From contig NW_007360644.1 in assembly GCF_000192795.1 (NCBI RefSeq), forward strand, positions 1 to 56,159: a stretch of 56,159 nucleotides of DNA, read 5' to 3'. The notes below the pieces were generated by a model. That model worked only from the letters and a program-made list of their open reading frames with translations. It did no database searches and was not told the origin of the DNA. Within the stretch, counting starts at the first letter, position 1, and each line of letters starts with the position of its first letter. Shown here in pieces: positions 21,513-30,117 of this stretch. This stretch comes from Vavraia culicis subsp. floridensis. Lineage: Eukaryota > Microsporidia > Pleistophoridae. Position numbers and translations under genes: made by a program.

Positions 21513-21520
21513 TTTAAATA
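21513..21520 (-). promoter_or_regulatory. TATA-like box (TATTTAAA)
   Basis: Minus-strand TATTTAAA, 21 nt before the ATG at 21491. Spacing equals that of other secretory-protein genes here. Confidence 0.55.
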
Positions 21521-21574
21521 CTTTTTTGCTGATTAATTAAGTGATATGTTAAAAAATTATTTACATGTTGAAGC

Positions 21575-21595
21575 AATCTATCATGTTGATAGATT
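21575..21595. repeat. perfect hairpin, 9-bp stem
   Basis: AATCTATCA and its exact reverse complement are separated by TGT. It is located about 80 nt upstream of the acidic secreted protein start. It could be a protein-binding site or a chance palindrome. Confidence 0.6.
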
Positions 21596-22569
21596 AGCAG
21601 CACAAGGTAAATAAAGCAAACGTGGTTTGTTACGTTTATTGCTGGTATTGATCGCATGAAGTATATCAAGAAAAGTAGCAAGCACCGTTTTGTATTTCTG
21701 ATGGTGCTTGTTCTTAGACTTCAAGCGATTCTGTTCGCGTTTAGGGTCGCATACCGGTATGACGCACACGATTTATCGTGTATCTGATCTTTTATGGCGT
21801 GCTTCTTCGTTTTGATCACTTATCAAGCCTTCTCTAAACAATTTAATTGCCATAAATTGAACGGACGTCAAAGACACGTGTTTATGAACTGTTTACGTGT
21901 TCTATCCAGGCAGGTCTACCCATTCATTTAGCCTCAGCATATCACATCCGTGCTATGCACGCACCATCTCATCGATGCATTACCACGGCTGTTTTTGAGT
22001 GCCGCGTACTGTTTGGTACGTGGCAGCATAACCAGTGGTGAGCCTTTATAAAACAGTTATTTTATTATAACCGGGCCAGGCGCCTCTTCAGCATGTCTGT
22101 TGCACAGTTTAGATCAAGAACTGCCCGTAACTCAGAAAACAGAAAGGTGCGCCAAACCACCTAAGCGTAAAATACTTCATCATTCTTTTATTTTACTGTG
22201 ATGTGCCCGTACAGCACCGATCGCACATTCTGCACGGCAAAAACAAAACGGTATTCGTTCACCTCGGTGAAGAACGCACGGCAAATAGAGTGCTATGCAT
22301 GGTGTGTTCAACATGACCATTCGTACGCGATAAATTCAACAAATCTCATCCGGTCACTGATGATTATTGCAATTTATGGTGATCATTCTAATATTTAGGA
22401 AGGATCATACCTGATTTTTACCACGAAGCAATCGTTGCTTAGACGGTGCTGCAACAAATTGTGTAGCACAAAGAATGCATCCTGTGATTTGAGGACCAAA
22501 TGTTGCGTTGTGGATTCTTTCATCGATACGGCACTGTGCGGTTAATTTTGGCAGTAACGTGTGAATTTG

Positions 22570-22597
22570 ATTTGTGCACCTGATACGGTGCACAAAT
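22570..22597. repeat. perfect inverted repeat, 11-bp arms
   Basis: ATTTGTGCACC, a 6-nt spacer TGATAC, then GGTGCACAAAT. The arms are exact reverse complements. It is isolated in a gene-poor interval, with no run of T after it as a Pol III terminator would need. Confidence 0.75.
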
Positions 22598-23090
22598 GCT
22601 TAATTTGAGCCGTAAAATTTCATAAACGAGTAGAAATTGATTTGGACCGCCCGTGCACACTAAAACACTGCGCCGTGTCACGCATCATCTGTGCTGCATC
22701 TTGGCTGCGCGTTAACTACGTGTGATCAAAACGACCAATTTAGCATTAATGCTGGACCGTTCCGTGCCCGCACCCATCAACGACATGTGCTGAGTGCAGC
22801 ATTGCACGGCGACTTGATTGAATGGCATTCTGGCAGCGCATTACGGTGCCACCGTTTTCTCCTCAATGATATGCTACCTGCTGCAATTACAGAGTGTGTA
22901 AGAAAACTGAAGAGCATTCCGGGAAAAGCAGCGGTCTGTCAGATCTAGTGCAGGGATACACGCCGTAGAGTAGCGCAGTATCAGCATTAATTTCGTTTCG
23001 TGTGAACATGAAGACAACTCGGTGGATGATTGGTCAGTTGGTGAGCAAATCTGCAAATCTCTAAATTTTGCATAAAAAGAGTTAAAAACC

Positions 23091-23284
23091 GTTGTTCGAT
23101 TCGTTTTTACCAGGACTAGCCTGGCCGTTCCTCACAAACAACATTGAAAAATGATTAGTGAACGAAAATTGGTTCTTAAATACTACCAAAAGATTTGAGC
23201 AGCTCAAAAAACACATCTTACGTATTGTAAAAGGATGTTATGTCATAGAAACAAATTTGGTGGCGTTTCCAAGCAGAAATAGCT
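23091..23284 (+). repeat. diverged direct repeat, left copy
   Basis: Shares GCCGTTCCTCACAAA (23124-23138) exactly with 26094-26108. It also shares GAAATAGC (23276-23283) at the same distance of 152 nt, and a block with ATTGGT and TACCAA in between. The right copy is at 26061-26254. No coding function is clear. Confidence 0.6.
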
Positions 23285-23853
23285 TATCAGGTATATTCAA
23301 AGATTAAAACGATGTAATAGTACGTGATACGATATGCTGAACAGTTCTACAAAAAATTGTCTTTATGTAACACCAAATGCTATAATTCTTAGTTTTCGTA
23401 TTAATTCCGTTTTTGAGTTCTCATCAATACGCGCTTTCACGTTGTTCATTGCTGTCGTACCGCACTGCTGTAGACTGCATTTTAAACAAAAGTAAAGATT
23501 GATGACTCTACTACGCACCAACACACGATGATTTATTGCTCCTACGTGGTCATACGTTCAATGACCTGTTTGATTTATTCTTCATGGTTGACCACCTCTC
23601 AGCGCAAACGTTCATTTAAACCATGTGCCCGATTTACGTCATAAGCAAAAATTACTCCGCACTGATAAATTAAAATGATGCAAGCACAAAGCACGATAAA
23701 TGTGCGTGTATTCAAATGCATACTTCCTATGAACACCGAACCGTACTTATTTTGGCGTGCACAGCTCTGATGCGGCAATCCATCCCAACACGCAATTTAC
23801 ACATATCCCATCATTACGCCACAACAAACACTCAAAATGTAAACAATGCCGTG

Positions 23854-23861
23854 TATAAAAT
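23854..23861 (+). promoter_or_regulatory. TATA box (TATAAAAT)
   Basis: Ends 20 nt before the ATG at 23882. This spacing, shared with other genes in the window, argues for 23882 as the start rather than the ATG at 23846. Confidence 0.6.
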
Positions 23862-23881
23862 GGTTTGTTTATTTACACATC

Positions 23882-25870
23882 ATGAACTGCGTTAGAAGAC
23901 GGGCCATATGCACTCCTGTGAAAGAGCAAGCCAAAGAAACACGCAAGGCTGATACAAACGAAAGCGTATCGAACAAGTGTGCTGAGTTTCGCGTGCGATC
24001 GGTGGTGCTGTTCGAGCTTCTTGTGAGTTTGATGAAAAATTTGGTCTGTGTCCTGCTGTTCAACGGGGTAGAAGAGGAAACATCGTACGAAAAGAATGTA
24101 AGAACCGGTGTTCTGAGCGGAGATGCATCCGTTAATCGCAGTAGGTCAGTAAAGGGAACCTTAAAGGAAAGTATAAAAGCGGATAGAGGTGGACACCAAG
24201 CAAAGAAAAGCTATCTACATGAAACGAGCAATTACATGTGCTCGTTTTTTATGAGGCAATATGGTGTTTTACGGGGTCTTTTCAGCGTGCACTACAGGAA
24301 AACATCAATCTTAAGCAATGCTGCAACAATCATACTACCTTGCGTAAAGACCATCGCCTTAAAAGAGTTTCATCCAATATCCACCTATTTACTACACAAC
24401 GTGCTGCTCTCTTTAACACTGAGGGCAACCGGTCTGCCTATGATTTGCCTTTTCTTGTACACACGAACAATTTCATATCTGCAGATATACTTTGCGCTCA
24501 CGATCCTGATGCTGCTTTCGAAAGAAAAGGTCGTAACTATCCTGGCACAGACCTTTCTTGTGCTACATAGGTTCACACTGATAACACCTTTGCTGGTTCT
24601 GACAGCATGCAACATCGTTGAAAGTTACCTGAACAGGAAAAAAATGCACATTCTCTCTTTTGCGGTCATAGCTGTGCCTTTGCTTGCCTGCATGATGAAA
24701 CACTTGCTCAACAGAGAGCAGTTTGAAGAAACCGACAAGTACGTGATTGATAGGGCAGTGGTAAGGATAAAAAATTACCATGGAGACGCGTTAGAGGGCA
24801 CGTATGAAATTATCAAGGTGCACGAAGAGGATGACGATGAACCGGCAAAAGTAGATGAAGAGGAGCGCGAAACAAACGGTTACAAGATAGATGAGACGAA
24901 CAACACGCGCTCAGATAGCGCGGAGAACAGAGATCTAAAGGGACTGGAGAAGAGAATTGTGGGCACGATACGTGGCGAAAATGACAATAGAGTTGGTGAC
25001 AACACCAAAGATACTGGTAACAACGGGAGAGAAGGAATGAAGCTCGGGGACAACAAGGCAGACGAGGTTGGAGCGGAGAAAGAGCACGACGAGAAAAATC
25101 AAAAGAGTGAACAAAAACAGAATAAAAGTAACGGAGATAACAAACCGGACACTGCCAAGAAGGGCAGACGAGAACAAAAACATAACAACAACCCAGATTC
25201 GTTCATCAGGCAAAATGAACTAATTCGCTTAAAAAATATCGAAACATCGAAATTTATTTCATCAACAACGGACAAAGTCGACCAAAAGTTCCACAAAATT
25301 GAGATGAAAGACAGCAACGAGCAGAGTTTCAGTCTATGGCGGATCTCCAACACGAACAGAAACAAGGAGTACGTTACTGCACGTTCGTTCTTCAAGCTCA
25401 AAAACGCCAATACAAATTTGATGCTGGGCATTCGTTCTGATGGCATGCTTAATGGAAGCAATGAGAGCAAAATCACGAGGCAGACATTTATGATCACCGA
25501 GTGCACAAACCATGCGTACTATAAAATGGTGCAGGAGAGCGAAGACATGTTGCGAATGGCCAACGAAAAGACACAGGCACCCGATCGTGTATCTGAGATT
25601 CGCGTGGATTTGGCAGTTAATTTCATTGATTTTTTGAAGTTCTGTGTTATTGTATGTATTATGCTTCTCGGCTACGTGCTGTACAAGAGATATGACTTTG
25701 GTTGGTCTATGGACGAGAGCATCATAATATTCCTTGTCTTTCTGGGATGCAGCGTATTTCTGAGTACAGAATTTTTTGCTTACGTGCAATACCTCACCGT
25801 TCTGAAACTTACTAAACAGTTCATCGTTGGTATGAGAAGCTTCGTACGACCGTCCTTGCGTAAGGTGTAG
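23882..25870 (+). CDS. MIR-domain membrane protein, protein O-mannosyltransferase-like
   Basis: A 662-residue protein from the ATG at 23882 (12 residues more from 23846). A hydrophobic N-terminal half has several membrane helices (about residues 39-60 and 145-270). A charged, disordered Lys/Glu/Asn region spans about 310-440. MIR-type repeats follow: ELIRLKNIETSKFIS with SFSLWRIS, then SFFKLKNANTNLMLGIRSDG with TFMITEC. Two C-terminal membrane stretches complete it (about 585-605 and 615-645). The order (membrane block, luminal MIR repeats, membrane block) is that of PMT-family (GT39) enzymes, which mannosylate Ser/Thr in the ER. However, I cannot see the acidic catalytic motif of the first luminal loop. 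It may be a divergent or non-catalytic PMT relative, or an inositol-receptor-like MIR protein. Confidence 0.6.
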   Translation: MNCVRRRAICTPVKEQAKETRKADTNESVSNKCAEFRVRSVVLFELLVSLMKNLVCVLLFNGVEEETSYEKNVRTGVLSGDASVNRSRSVKGTLKESIKADRGGHQAKKSYLHETSNYMCSFFMRQYGVLRGLFSVHYRKTSILSNAATIILPCVKTIALKEFHPISTYLLHNVLLSLTLRATGLPMICLFLYTRTISYLQIYFALTILMLLSKEKVVTILAQTFLVLHRFTLITPLLVLTACNIVESYLNRKKMHILSFAVIAVPLLACMMKHLLNREQFEETDKYVIDRAVVRIKNYHGDALEGTYEIIKVHEEDDDEPAKVDEEERETNGYKIDETNNTRSDSAENRDLKGLEKRIVGTIRGENDNRVGDNTKDTGNNGREGMKLGDNKADEVGAEKEHDEKNQKSEQKQNKSNGDNKPDTAKKGRREQKHNNNPDSFIRQNELIRLKNIETSKFISSTTDKVDQKFHKIEMKDSNEQSFSLWRISNTNRNKEYVTARSFFKLKNANTNLMLGIRSDGMLNGSNESKITRQTFMITECTNHAYYKMVQESEDMLRMANEKTQAPDRVSEIRVDLAVNFIDFLKFCVIVCIMLLGYVLYKRYDFGWSMDESIIIFLVFLGCSVFLSTEFFAYVQYLTVLKLTKQFIVGMRSFVRPSLRKV

Positions 25871-26060
25871 ATGCTTGCGATAATGTTTGTTGGTTCTTAT
25901 GTTCAGTAAAAGTTTTAAAGTTTTTTAGAATTGGGCATTGCGGCTGCACTGATCATGTTTAACCACCTGTACCGTACAACACACAGGTCTACATAACCGT
26001 ATATTCACGTGCTAGTAAAAATATAAATTTTACTTCGTAGCATTCCCAAAAGAACAGAAT

Positions 26061-26254
26061 GCTGTTATTTGATCCGTTTTCAAGACATGCCCAGCCGTTC
26101 CTCACAAATTACGTTACAATCACATGGTTTTGAACTAGAATTGGTGTTTAAACCGTACCAAGAATTAAAAATAAGTGAGAAACGTAGCGTAGAAAGGGGA
26201 AGTACCGGTTTACAGGTGATCAAACGTTTTTGTATTTTACAAACGGAAATAGCA
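26061..26254 (+). repeat. diverged direct repeat, right copy
   Basis: Partner of 23091-23284, same orientation, offset 2,970 nt. The two copies bracket the MIR-domain gene. Confidence 0.6.
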
Positions 26255-26945
26255 GGCTAGTACTTTAATCAACATCCAATCATTCCAAGCGATGTATTCC
26301 CTTTGTACACATCGTGATTACCCGAACGATCCCCGTGCAATTTTCTACCACCGCTCGTAACCACTGTGATAGGCTTTCAAACCTGTCACCGAAGGAATGG
26401 CAAATACGAAATGATTGAACATTTAATTCGTAATGGCATGTCAATCACACAGCATCGCTGCTGAGAGTGGTTATTACGCCCTGTCATGCCAATAACATAT
26501 CTTTTATTTCTCATATCCGATCAAGTGCGGATCAGAAGATTAAAAAGGGCTGTTCATGAGGTGAATAACAGCTGAACGAGCGCGTTCTACCCATCTAAAT
26601 TTAGCGATGCACTCAGCAGATAAATTTAATATTTTTGCACGAACACAATGCTAGCGGCACCGTAAACAACCATGCACGTTCATTTCCTCGTGTACGGTCC
26701 CTCGTTTTAACACGTTGCTCTTCCCAACAACCATTTCATCGGGTGTTGATCTGTGGGCCTAATAAAGGATTCTAACTGTCACAGGCAAAATGCGGTAAAA
26801 CAAATTAAAACGCTAGCAAACGGACACGTCACAGCAGAGCAGATATAAGAGTGAAGTACGAATAGAACTGACCGTGCATCCATAACTTGACAACCAAGTC
26901 GGCTTGTGTGAGACTTGCAAATTATCAAAAGGAGAATATTCGAGG

Positions 26946-26953
26946 TATAAAAG
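26946..26953 (+). promoter_or_regulatory. TATA box (TATAAAAG)
   Basis: Consensus TATAAAAG, ending 20 nt before the ATG at 26974. Confidence 0.7.
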
Positions 26954-26973
26954 AACGTGAGTGCCGTATTAAC

Positions 26974-27288
26974 ATGAAGAAATTGTGCCTATTCACCTGT
27001 ATGATCATTCTTGAAGGCTTGTTTAGCGTTGTACACGGCTTTGGGTATTATGGCAGTGGTGGGAGCAGATCGCCATGCAGTACCTGCCAAAGAGGAAGTT
27101 CTCCTAGTTGCCCAAGAGGGGGTAGCTGTGGAGGAGGGCGCTCCAGTTGTGGAGGAGGTAGCTGTAGGGGAGGACGCTGTGGAGGAGGGCGTTCCAGCTG
27201 TGGAGGAGGTAGTTGTGGAGGCGGACGCTCCAGCTGTGGAGGAGGTAGCTGTGGTGGAGGCAGCTGTGGAGGAGGGAGTAAATCATAA
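26974..27288 (+). CDS. secreted Gly/Cys-repeat protein
   Basis: A 104-residue protein with a strong signal peptide (MKKLCLFTCMIILEGLFSVVHG, residues 1-22). The mature part is almost entirely Gly, Cys, Ser and Arg. It starts FGYYGSGGSRSPCSTCQRG and then repeats units such as SCGGGRSSCGGG. The mature part has about thirteen Cys. The composition resembles keratin-associated, eggshell or cuticle structural proteins, which are cross-linked by disulfides. In a microsporidian the obvious destinations are the spore wall or polar tube, but no known family is recognised. The frame upstream of the ATG opens with TTG and is not used. The TATA box at 26946 and AATAAAG about 30 nt after the stop delimit a short transcript. 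Confidence 0.8.
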   Translation: MKKLCLFTCMIILEGLFSVVHGFGYYGSGGSRSPCSTCQRGSSPSCPRGGSCGGGRSSCGGGSCRGGRCGGGRSSCGGGSCGGGRSSCGGGSCGGGSCGGGSKS

Positions 27289-27666
27289 GAACAAGATAAG
27301 TCAAATACTCAAATCAAAATAAAGTGCCATAAAATAAACAAAGTTACAAGTCGAATCGAACATCTCTCCTTCTTACACACGTTTGCTGTTGCTGCAACAT
27401 TTTATGACAACAATTCGCATATTTCACCGCTATACCGGCATTTTCTTCGTTTTGTAATCAAAGCAGAAAGCGCATGCATCGCACCAGGGAACATTTGGTA
27501 CATAAAAACACGGGGAACGTAACCGCAGCCACATCTACAAAGATACCGTGTGTAACACGCACCTTGAGCAAGGGATCAGCAAAAGAAGGCCATGGGAAGA
27601 ACAAGCATGCCTTAACAAAACAGACCCTGCACCAGATTCCACAAAAACGCAGTAAACCAATGTCAT
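27289..27666. other. intergenic, no gene seen
   Basis: A 71-codon frame (27474-27689) overlaps the 3' end of eS8 and has no domain; not called. Confidence 0.5.
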
Positions 27667-28152
27667 TTATTCTCCCTTCCTTTTTTTAAACTTATCCATA
27701 TAAAACGAGAGCTCGGCTCCTTCCAACAAATATCCATCAGCCGCACCATCCTGTCCAGGCCTCGATGTAATACGTGCATAATACGCACCCTCTTTAAATC
27801 CATCATCACCGCTCAGCACTTCCTTAAACCCCGTTCCATCGATCTTAACAATCGCAGATCGCGTGAGCGTGTTGGTCCTCATGAGCTCGTTGTTCGTCGG
27901 ATGGTACATAACCTGCGCAATTGCGCACGACTTGGTCACATTCAGCGACTTGCATGTGAACGAGCCGCTGTTCAGCCGGAGGGCCCTGCGCTTTATGTTG
28001 CCGCCACGGACACGCATGGGCTTCACCTTGGTAGGGCCTATCTTGGTGTTTGAGGGCGCTCTGCCGCTGTTGTGCTTGCGCTTCTTCTCGTGCCTGCGCT
28101 TTTTGCCACCTGTTGCCTTTCTTTTGTGTGCGTTGCTGCGCGATATTCCCAT
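27667..28152 (-). CDS. RPS8: 40S ribosomal protein eS8
   Basis: A 161-residue protein starting MGISRSNAHKRKATGGKKR, the eS8 hallmark (MGISRDxxHKRRxTGGKR). The conserved RAPSNTKIG, VRVRGGN-like RVRGGNIKRRALRLNSGSF and VMYHPTNNELMRTNTLTRSAIVKID segments follow. It is a small-subunit structural protein. It is shorter than yeast eS8 (200) because the middle insertion of fungal eS8 is missing, as in archaea and microsporidia. The start at 28152 is preceded by AGCCCTACGA and an A6T5 block. An upstream extension of 30 residues does not match the family. The tRNA gene and biotin ligase lie upstream on the same strand. Confidence 0.97.
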   Translation of the reverse strand: MGISRSNAHKRKATGGKKRRHEKKRKHNSGRAPSNTKIGPTKVKPMRVRGGNIKRRALRLNSGSFTCKSLNVTKSCAIAQVMYHPTNNELMRTNTLTRSAIVKIDGTGFKEVLSGDDGFKEGAYYARITSRPGQDGAADGYLLEGAELSFYMDKFKKRKGE

Positions 28153-28157
28153 TCGTA

Positions 28158-28173
28158 GGGCTAAAAAATTTTT
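28158..28173 (-). promoter_or_regulatory. A/T block plus C-run before eS8
   Basis: Minus-strand AAAAATTTTTT-type block (28163-28173) then AGCCC (28158-28162), ending 5 nt before the ATG. Confidence 0.65.
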
Positions 28174-28333
28174 GTATTTTTTGCAAATGCGGGCGTACAC
28201 TGCGCGCGAACTGTGCAGGAACCTGGGCTGAGCGTACACCACACCCCAAGGTGCGGCATGTTGTAAAATGAAAAGAATGCGCTGTTAACTCGAATACGGG
28301 CAAAAAGTGCACGAACATGGAGAGCTCTTTATC

Positions 28334-28338
28334 AAAAA
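28334..28338 (-). terminator. Pol III terminator T5
   Basis: TTTTT begins at the first base after the tRNA discriminator on the minus strand. Confidence 0.85.
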
Positions 28339-28410
28339 GGGCGGTGCTGGGATTCGAACCCAGGGCCTCCTGCACCCTAAGCAGACATCATACCACTAGA
28401 CAACACCACC
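28339..28410 (-). tRNA. tRNA-Pro (anticodon AGG)
   Basis: A 72-nt cloverleaf. The acceptor GGTGGTG pairs with CACCGCC (one G-T pair). The D arm is GTCTAGTGGTATGAT. The anticodon stem TCTGC/GCAGG holds the loop TTAGGGT with AGG at 34-36. The T arm is CTGGG-TTCGAAT-CCCAG, and the discriminator is C, as usual for eukaryotic tRNA-Pro. It has no intron and no encoded CCA. Box A and box B consensus are intact, and a T5 terminator follows. A34 is expected to be edited to inosine to read CCU/CCC/CCA. Confidence 0.95.
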
Positions 28411-28709
28411 TAACGGCCCCTCGATTTTAGAACGGTATAAAACTGCACACATCAGAAATTAGCACGTTTTAGTGCACACCACGGTTCCGTGCACTGAATG
28501 GCCAACATCACCAGTTCATACCAAAAATGCTTCCTGCAGGACACGTTACGGCAACCCGGTCAAACACGCAATCCAAAATGCGGTGCAACAAATGCTCTCA
28601 CTCATAAAAACAGCGAATCCGAGTGTCCACAACGAACCAAAATCATCAGCAATCACCATCAAACCTCGTGTACGGTCTGCTCAACACAATTCACTACAAA
28701 ATCATAATT

Positions 28710-29444
28710 TTACTTATCGAGTATGCTATGACCGGAGTAGTCGTAGCTGTAGAGCATAGGATCAATCACATGAACCTTGCCATTCCTGTCCTTCAATCTC
28801 AGTTCGCGCTTATCGATGACGGCCATGCGCTCTCCGTTGTAATTCACGTACTCACACAAATCGTACGCATACAGCGGGTCACCGACCGAAAAGTACCTCT
28901 CAACAAACGCATGCGGCGTTATTTCCACGCCGGTAATTTCGCTCACCGTTTTGTACTTCGTGGTGCTGCAGCTGCGCTGGCACTCATCCACCGCCCCGTC
29001 TTCACTCTCGGTGCACCATTCGTGCTCATCAATACCGATGCATCCCTTGCACCCGGTCGTGCACGTACACGCATACCCCAGATTCACGCCAATGCCCACC
29101 ACCGCATGCCCGCCAATCCTGTCGATCAAAGCACCGCACACCTTGTGCACCGCCACCCCATCGCTTACCAACACGTCATTCGGCCATTTGCAGCGTGCGT
29201 CTACGCCCAGGTCCTTCAAAACGTGCCGCACACGCCCTATCACATCGATGTATGCGATGCATGCCGGCGCAACGTAGGAGAATGAAAGTGAGCCGGTGAG
29301 CGAGAGCCACGTGTTGTTTGCACGGCCGATGCCGCGTGTCTGCAGCGTGGTTGCAACAACAGGGAGCGTGTCCCTGTACGTTGGCGGGCTGTTGATCAGG
29401 TACTTTTGGGTGGAAGAGATTGATTTGAACCATTTTATGTTCAT
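28710..29444 (-). CDS. BPL1: biotin-protein ligase
   Basis: A 244-residue BirA/BPL catalytic domain without a DNA-binding or long N-terminal extension. Motifs are QTRGIGRANNTW (residues 35-46, the biotinyl-AMP loop GRGRxxxxW), GSLSFSY, KWPND (86-90), the catalytic-lysine region HKVCGALID (K101) and GIGVNL (117-122). It activates biotin with ATP and transfers it to a carrier lysine. A Cys-rich insertion (about residues 125-160, seven Cys) after GIGVNL is unusual. A BPL C-terminal SH3-like domain follows (ERMAVIDKRELRLKDRNGKVHVI). CACCCC abuts the ATG at 29444. Upstream in-frame codons add a hydrophobic 25-residue leader that has no family support but could be a targeting signal if used. Confidence 0.9.
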   Translation of the reverse strand: MNIKWFKSISSTQKYLINSPPTYRDTLPVVATTLQTRGIGRANNTWLSLTGSLSFSYVAPACIAYIDVIGRVRHVLKDLGVDARCKWPNDVLVSDGVAVHKVCGALIDRIGGHAVVGIGVNLGYACTCTTGCKGCIGIDEHEWCTESEDGAVDECQRSCSTTKYKTVSEITGVEITPHAFVERYFSVGDPLYAYDLCEYVNYNGERMAVIDKRELRLKDRNGKVHVIDPMLYSYDYSGHSILDK

Positions 29445-29750
29445 GGGGTGCAAAACGCACCGTGCCAAAAACGGACATGGCACGGTGAGCGTGAAGAAAA
29501 CAAAAATTGTTAAATTCATTTATTCATCACCTCACAGCACATTTTTAGTGCCTGTGCGTAGCCCAGCCCTCAGCCTGTTCCTACCCCTCTCTGCCCAGGA
29601 TGCCATTTAAAGAGAACGGTAAAGTGCAATTACAATAAAAGAGTGTTCATCACACCGCTATTGCACCCTACGCATCCTCTCGCCCAGGTAATGTTATTTA
29701 AGTACTAGCAGTGCATTAATTGCCAAATTAATTTTAGTTATGTATCGATT

Positions 29751-30085
29751 GCCAGTGCTAGCAAATAATGCCAGTATTAGCAAATAATGCCAGTATTAGC
29801 AATGGTGCCAGTATTAGCAATGGTGCCAGTATTGCCACATCCTCAGGTACTGTCACATCCCCAATACTACTCACTCTCCAAATATTGCCACATCCTCAGG
29901 TACTGTCACATCCCCAAATATTGCCACATCCCCAATACTACTCACTCTCCAAATATTGCCACATCCTCAGGTACTGTCACATCCCCAAATATTGCCACAT
30001 CCCCAATACTACTCACTCTCCAAATATTGCCACATCCTCAGGTACTGTCACATCCCCAATACCACACAATCCCAAAATATTGCCA
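29751..30085. repeat. composite minisatellite between BPL1 and SUB2
   Basis: The first part has four units of 18-19 bp (GCCAGTATTAGCAAATAAT type, 29751-29824). The second part has higher-order units of 53 and 71 bp beginning ATTGCCACATCCTCAGGTAC at 29831, 29884, 29955 and 30026. Each is built from ACATCCCC, AATATTGCC and ACTACTCACTCTCC blocks. It lies between the SUB2 stop and the BPL1 start. Frames through it are not credible genes. Confidence 0.9.
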
Positions 30086-30117
30086 AATACCCTACCCTTC
30101 TAATAACATTCCTTTAT

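Larger units (their letters stand above)
21521..23853. other. 2.3-kb gene-poor interval with inverted repeats
   Basis: No supported gene. It contains several short inverted repeats (21575-21595, 22570-22597, and an imperfect one near 22002-22026) and the left copy of a diverged direct repeat (23091-23284). Confidence 0.5.
25871..26973. other. intergenic with right copy of direct repeat
   Basis: No supported gene. A 63-codon frame at 26069-26260 lies within the repeat copy and has no independent support. Confidence 0.5.

Noticed and set aside
26069..26260. 63-codon frame inside the right copy of the direct repeat
   Set aside because: The left copy does not keep the frame, so coding is unlikely.
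27474..27689. 71-codon basic frame overlapping the eS8 3' end
   Set aside because: No match to small basic ribosomal proteins (eL29, eL41 considered), and no start signal.
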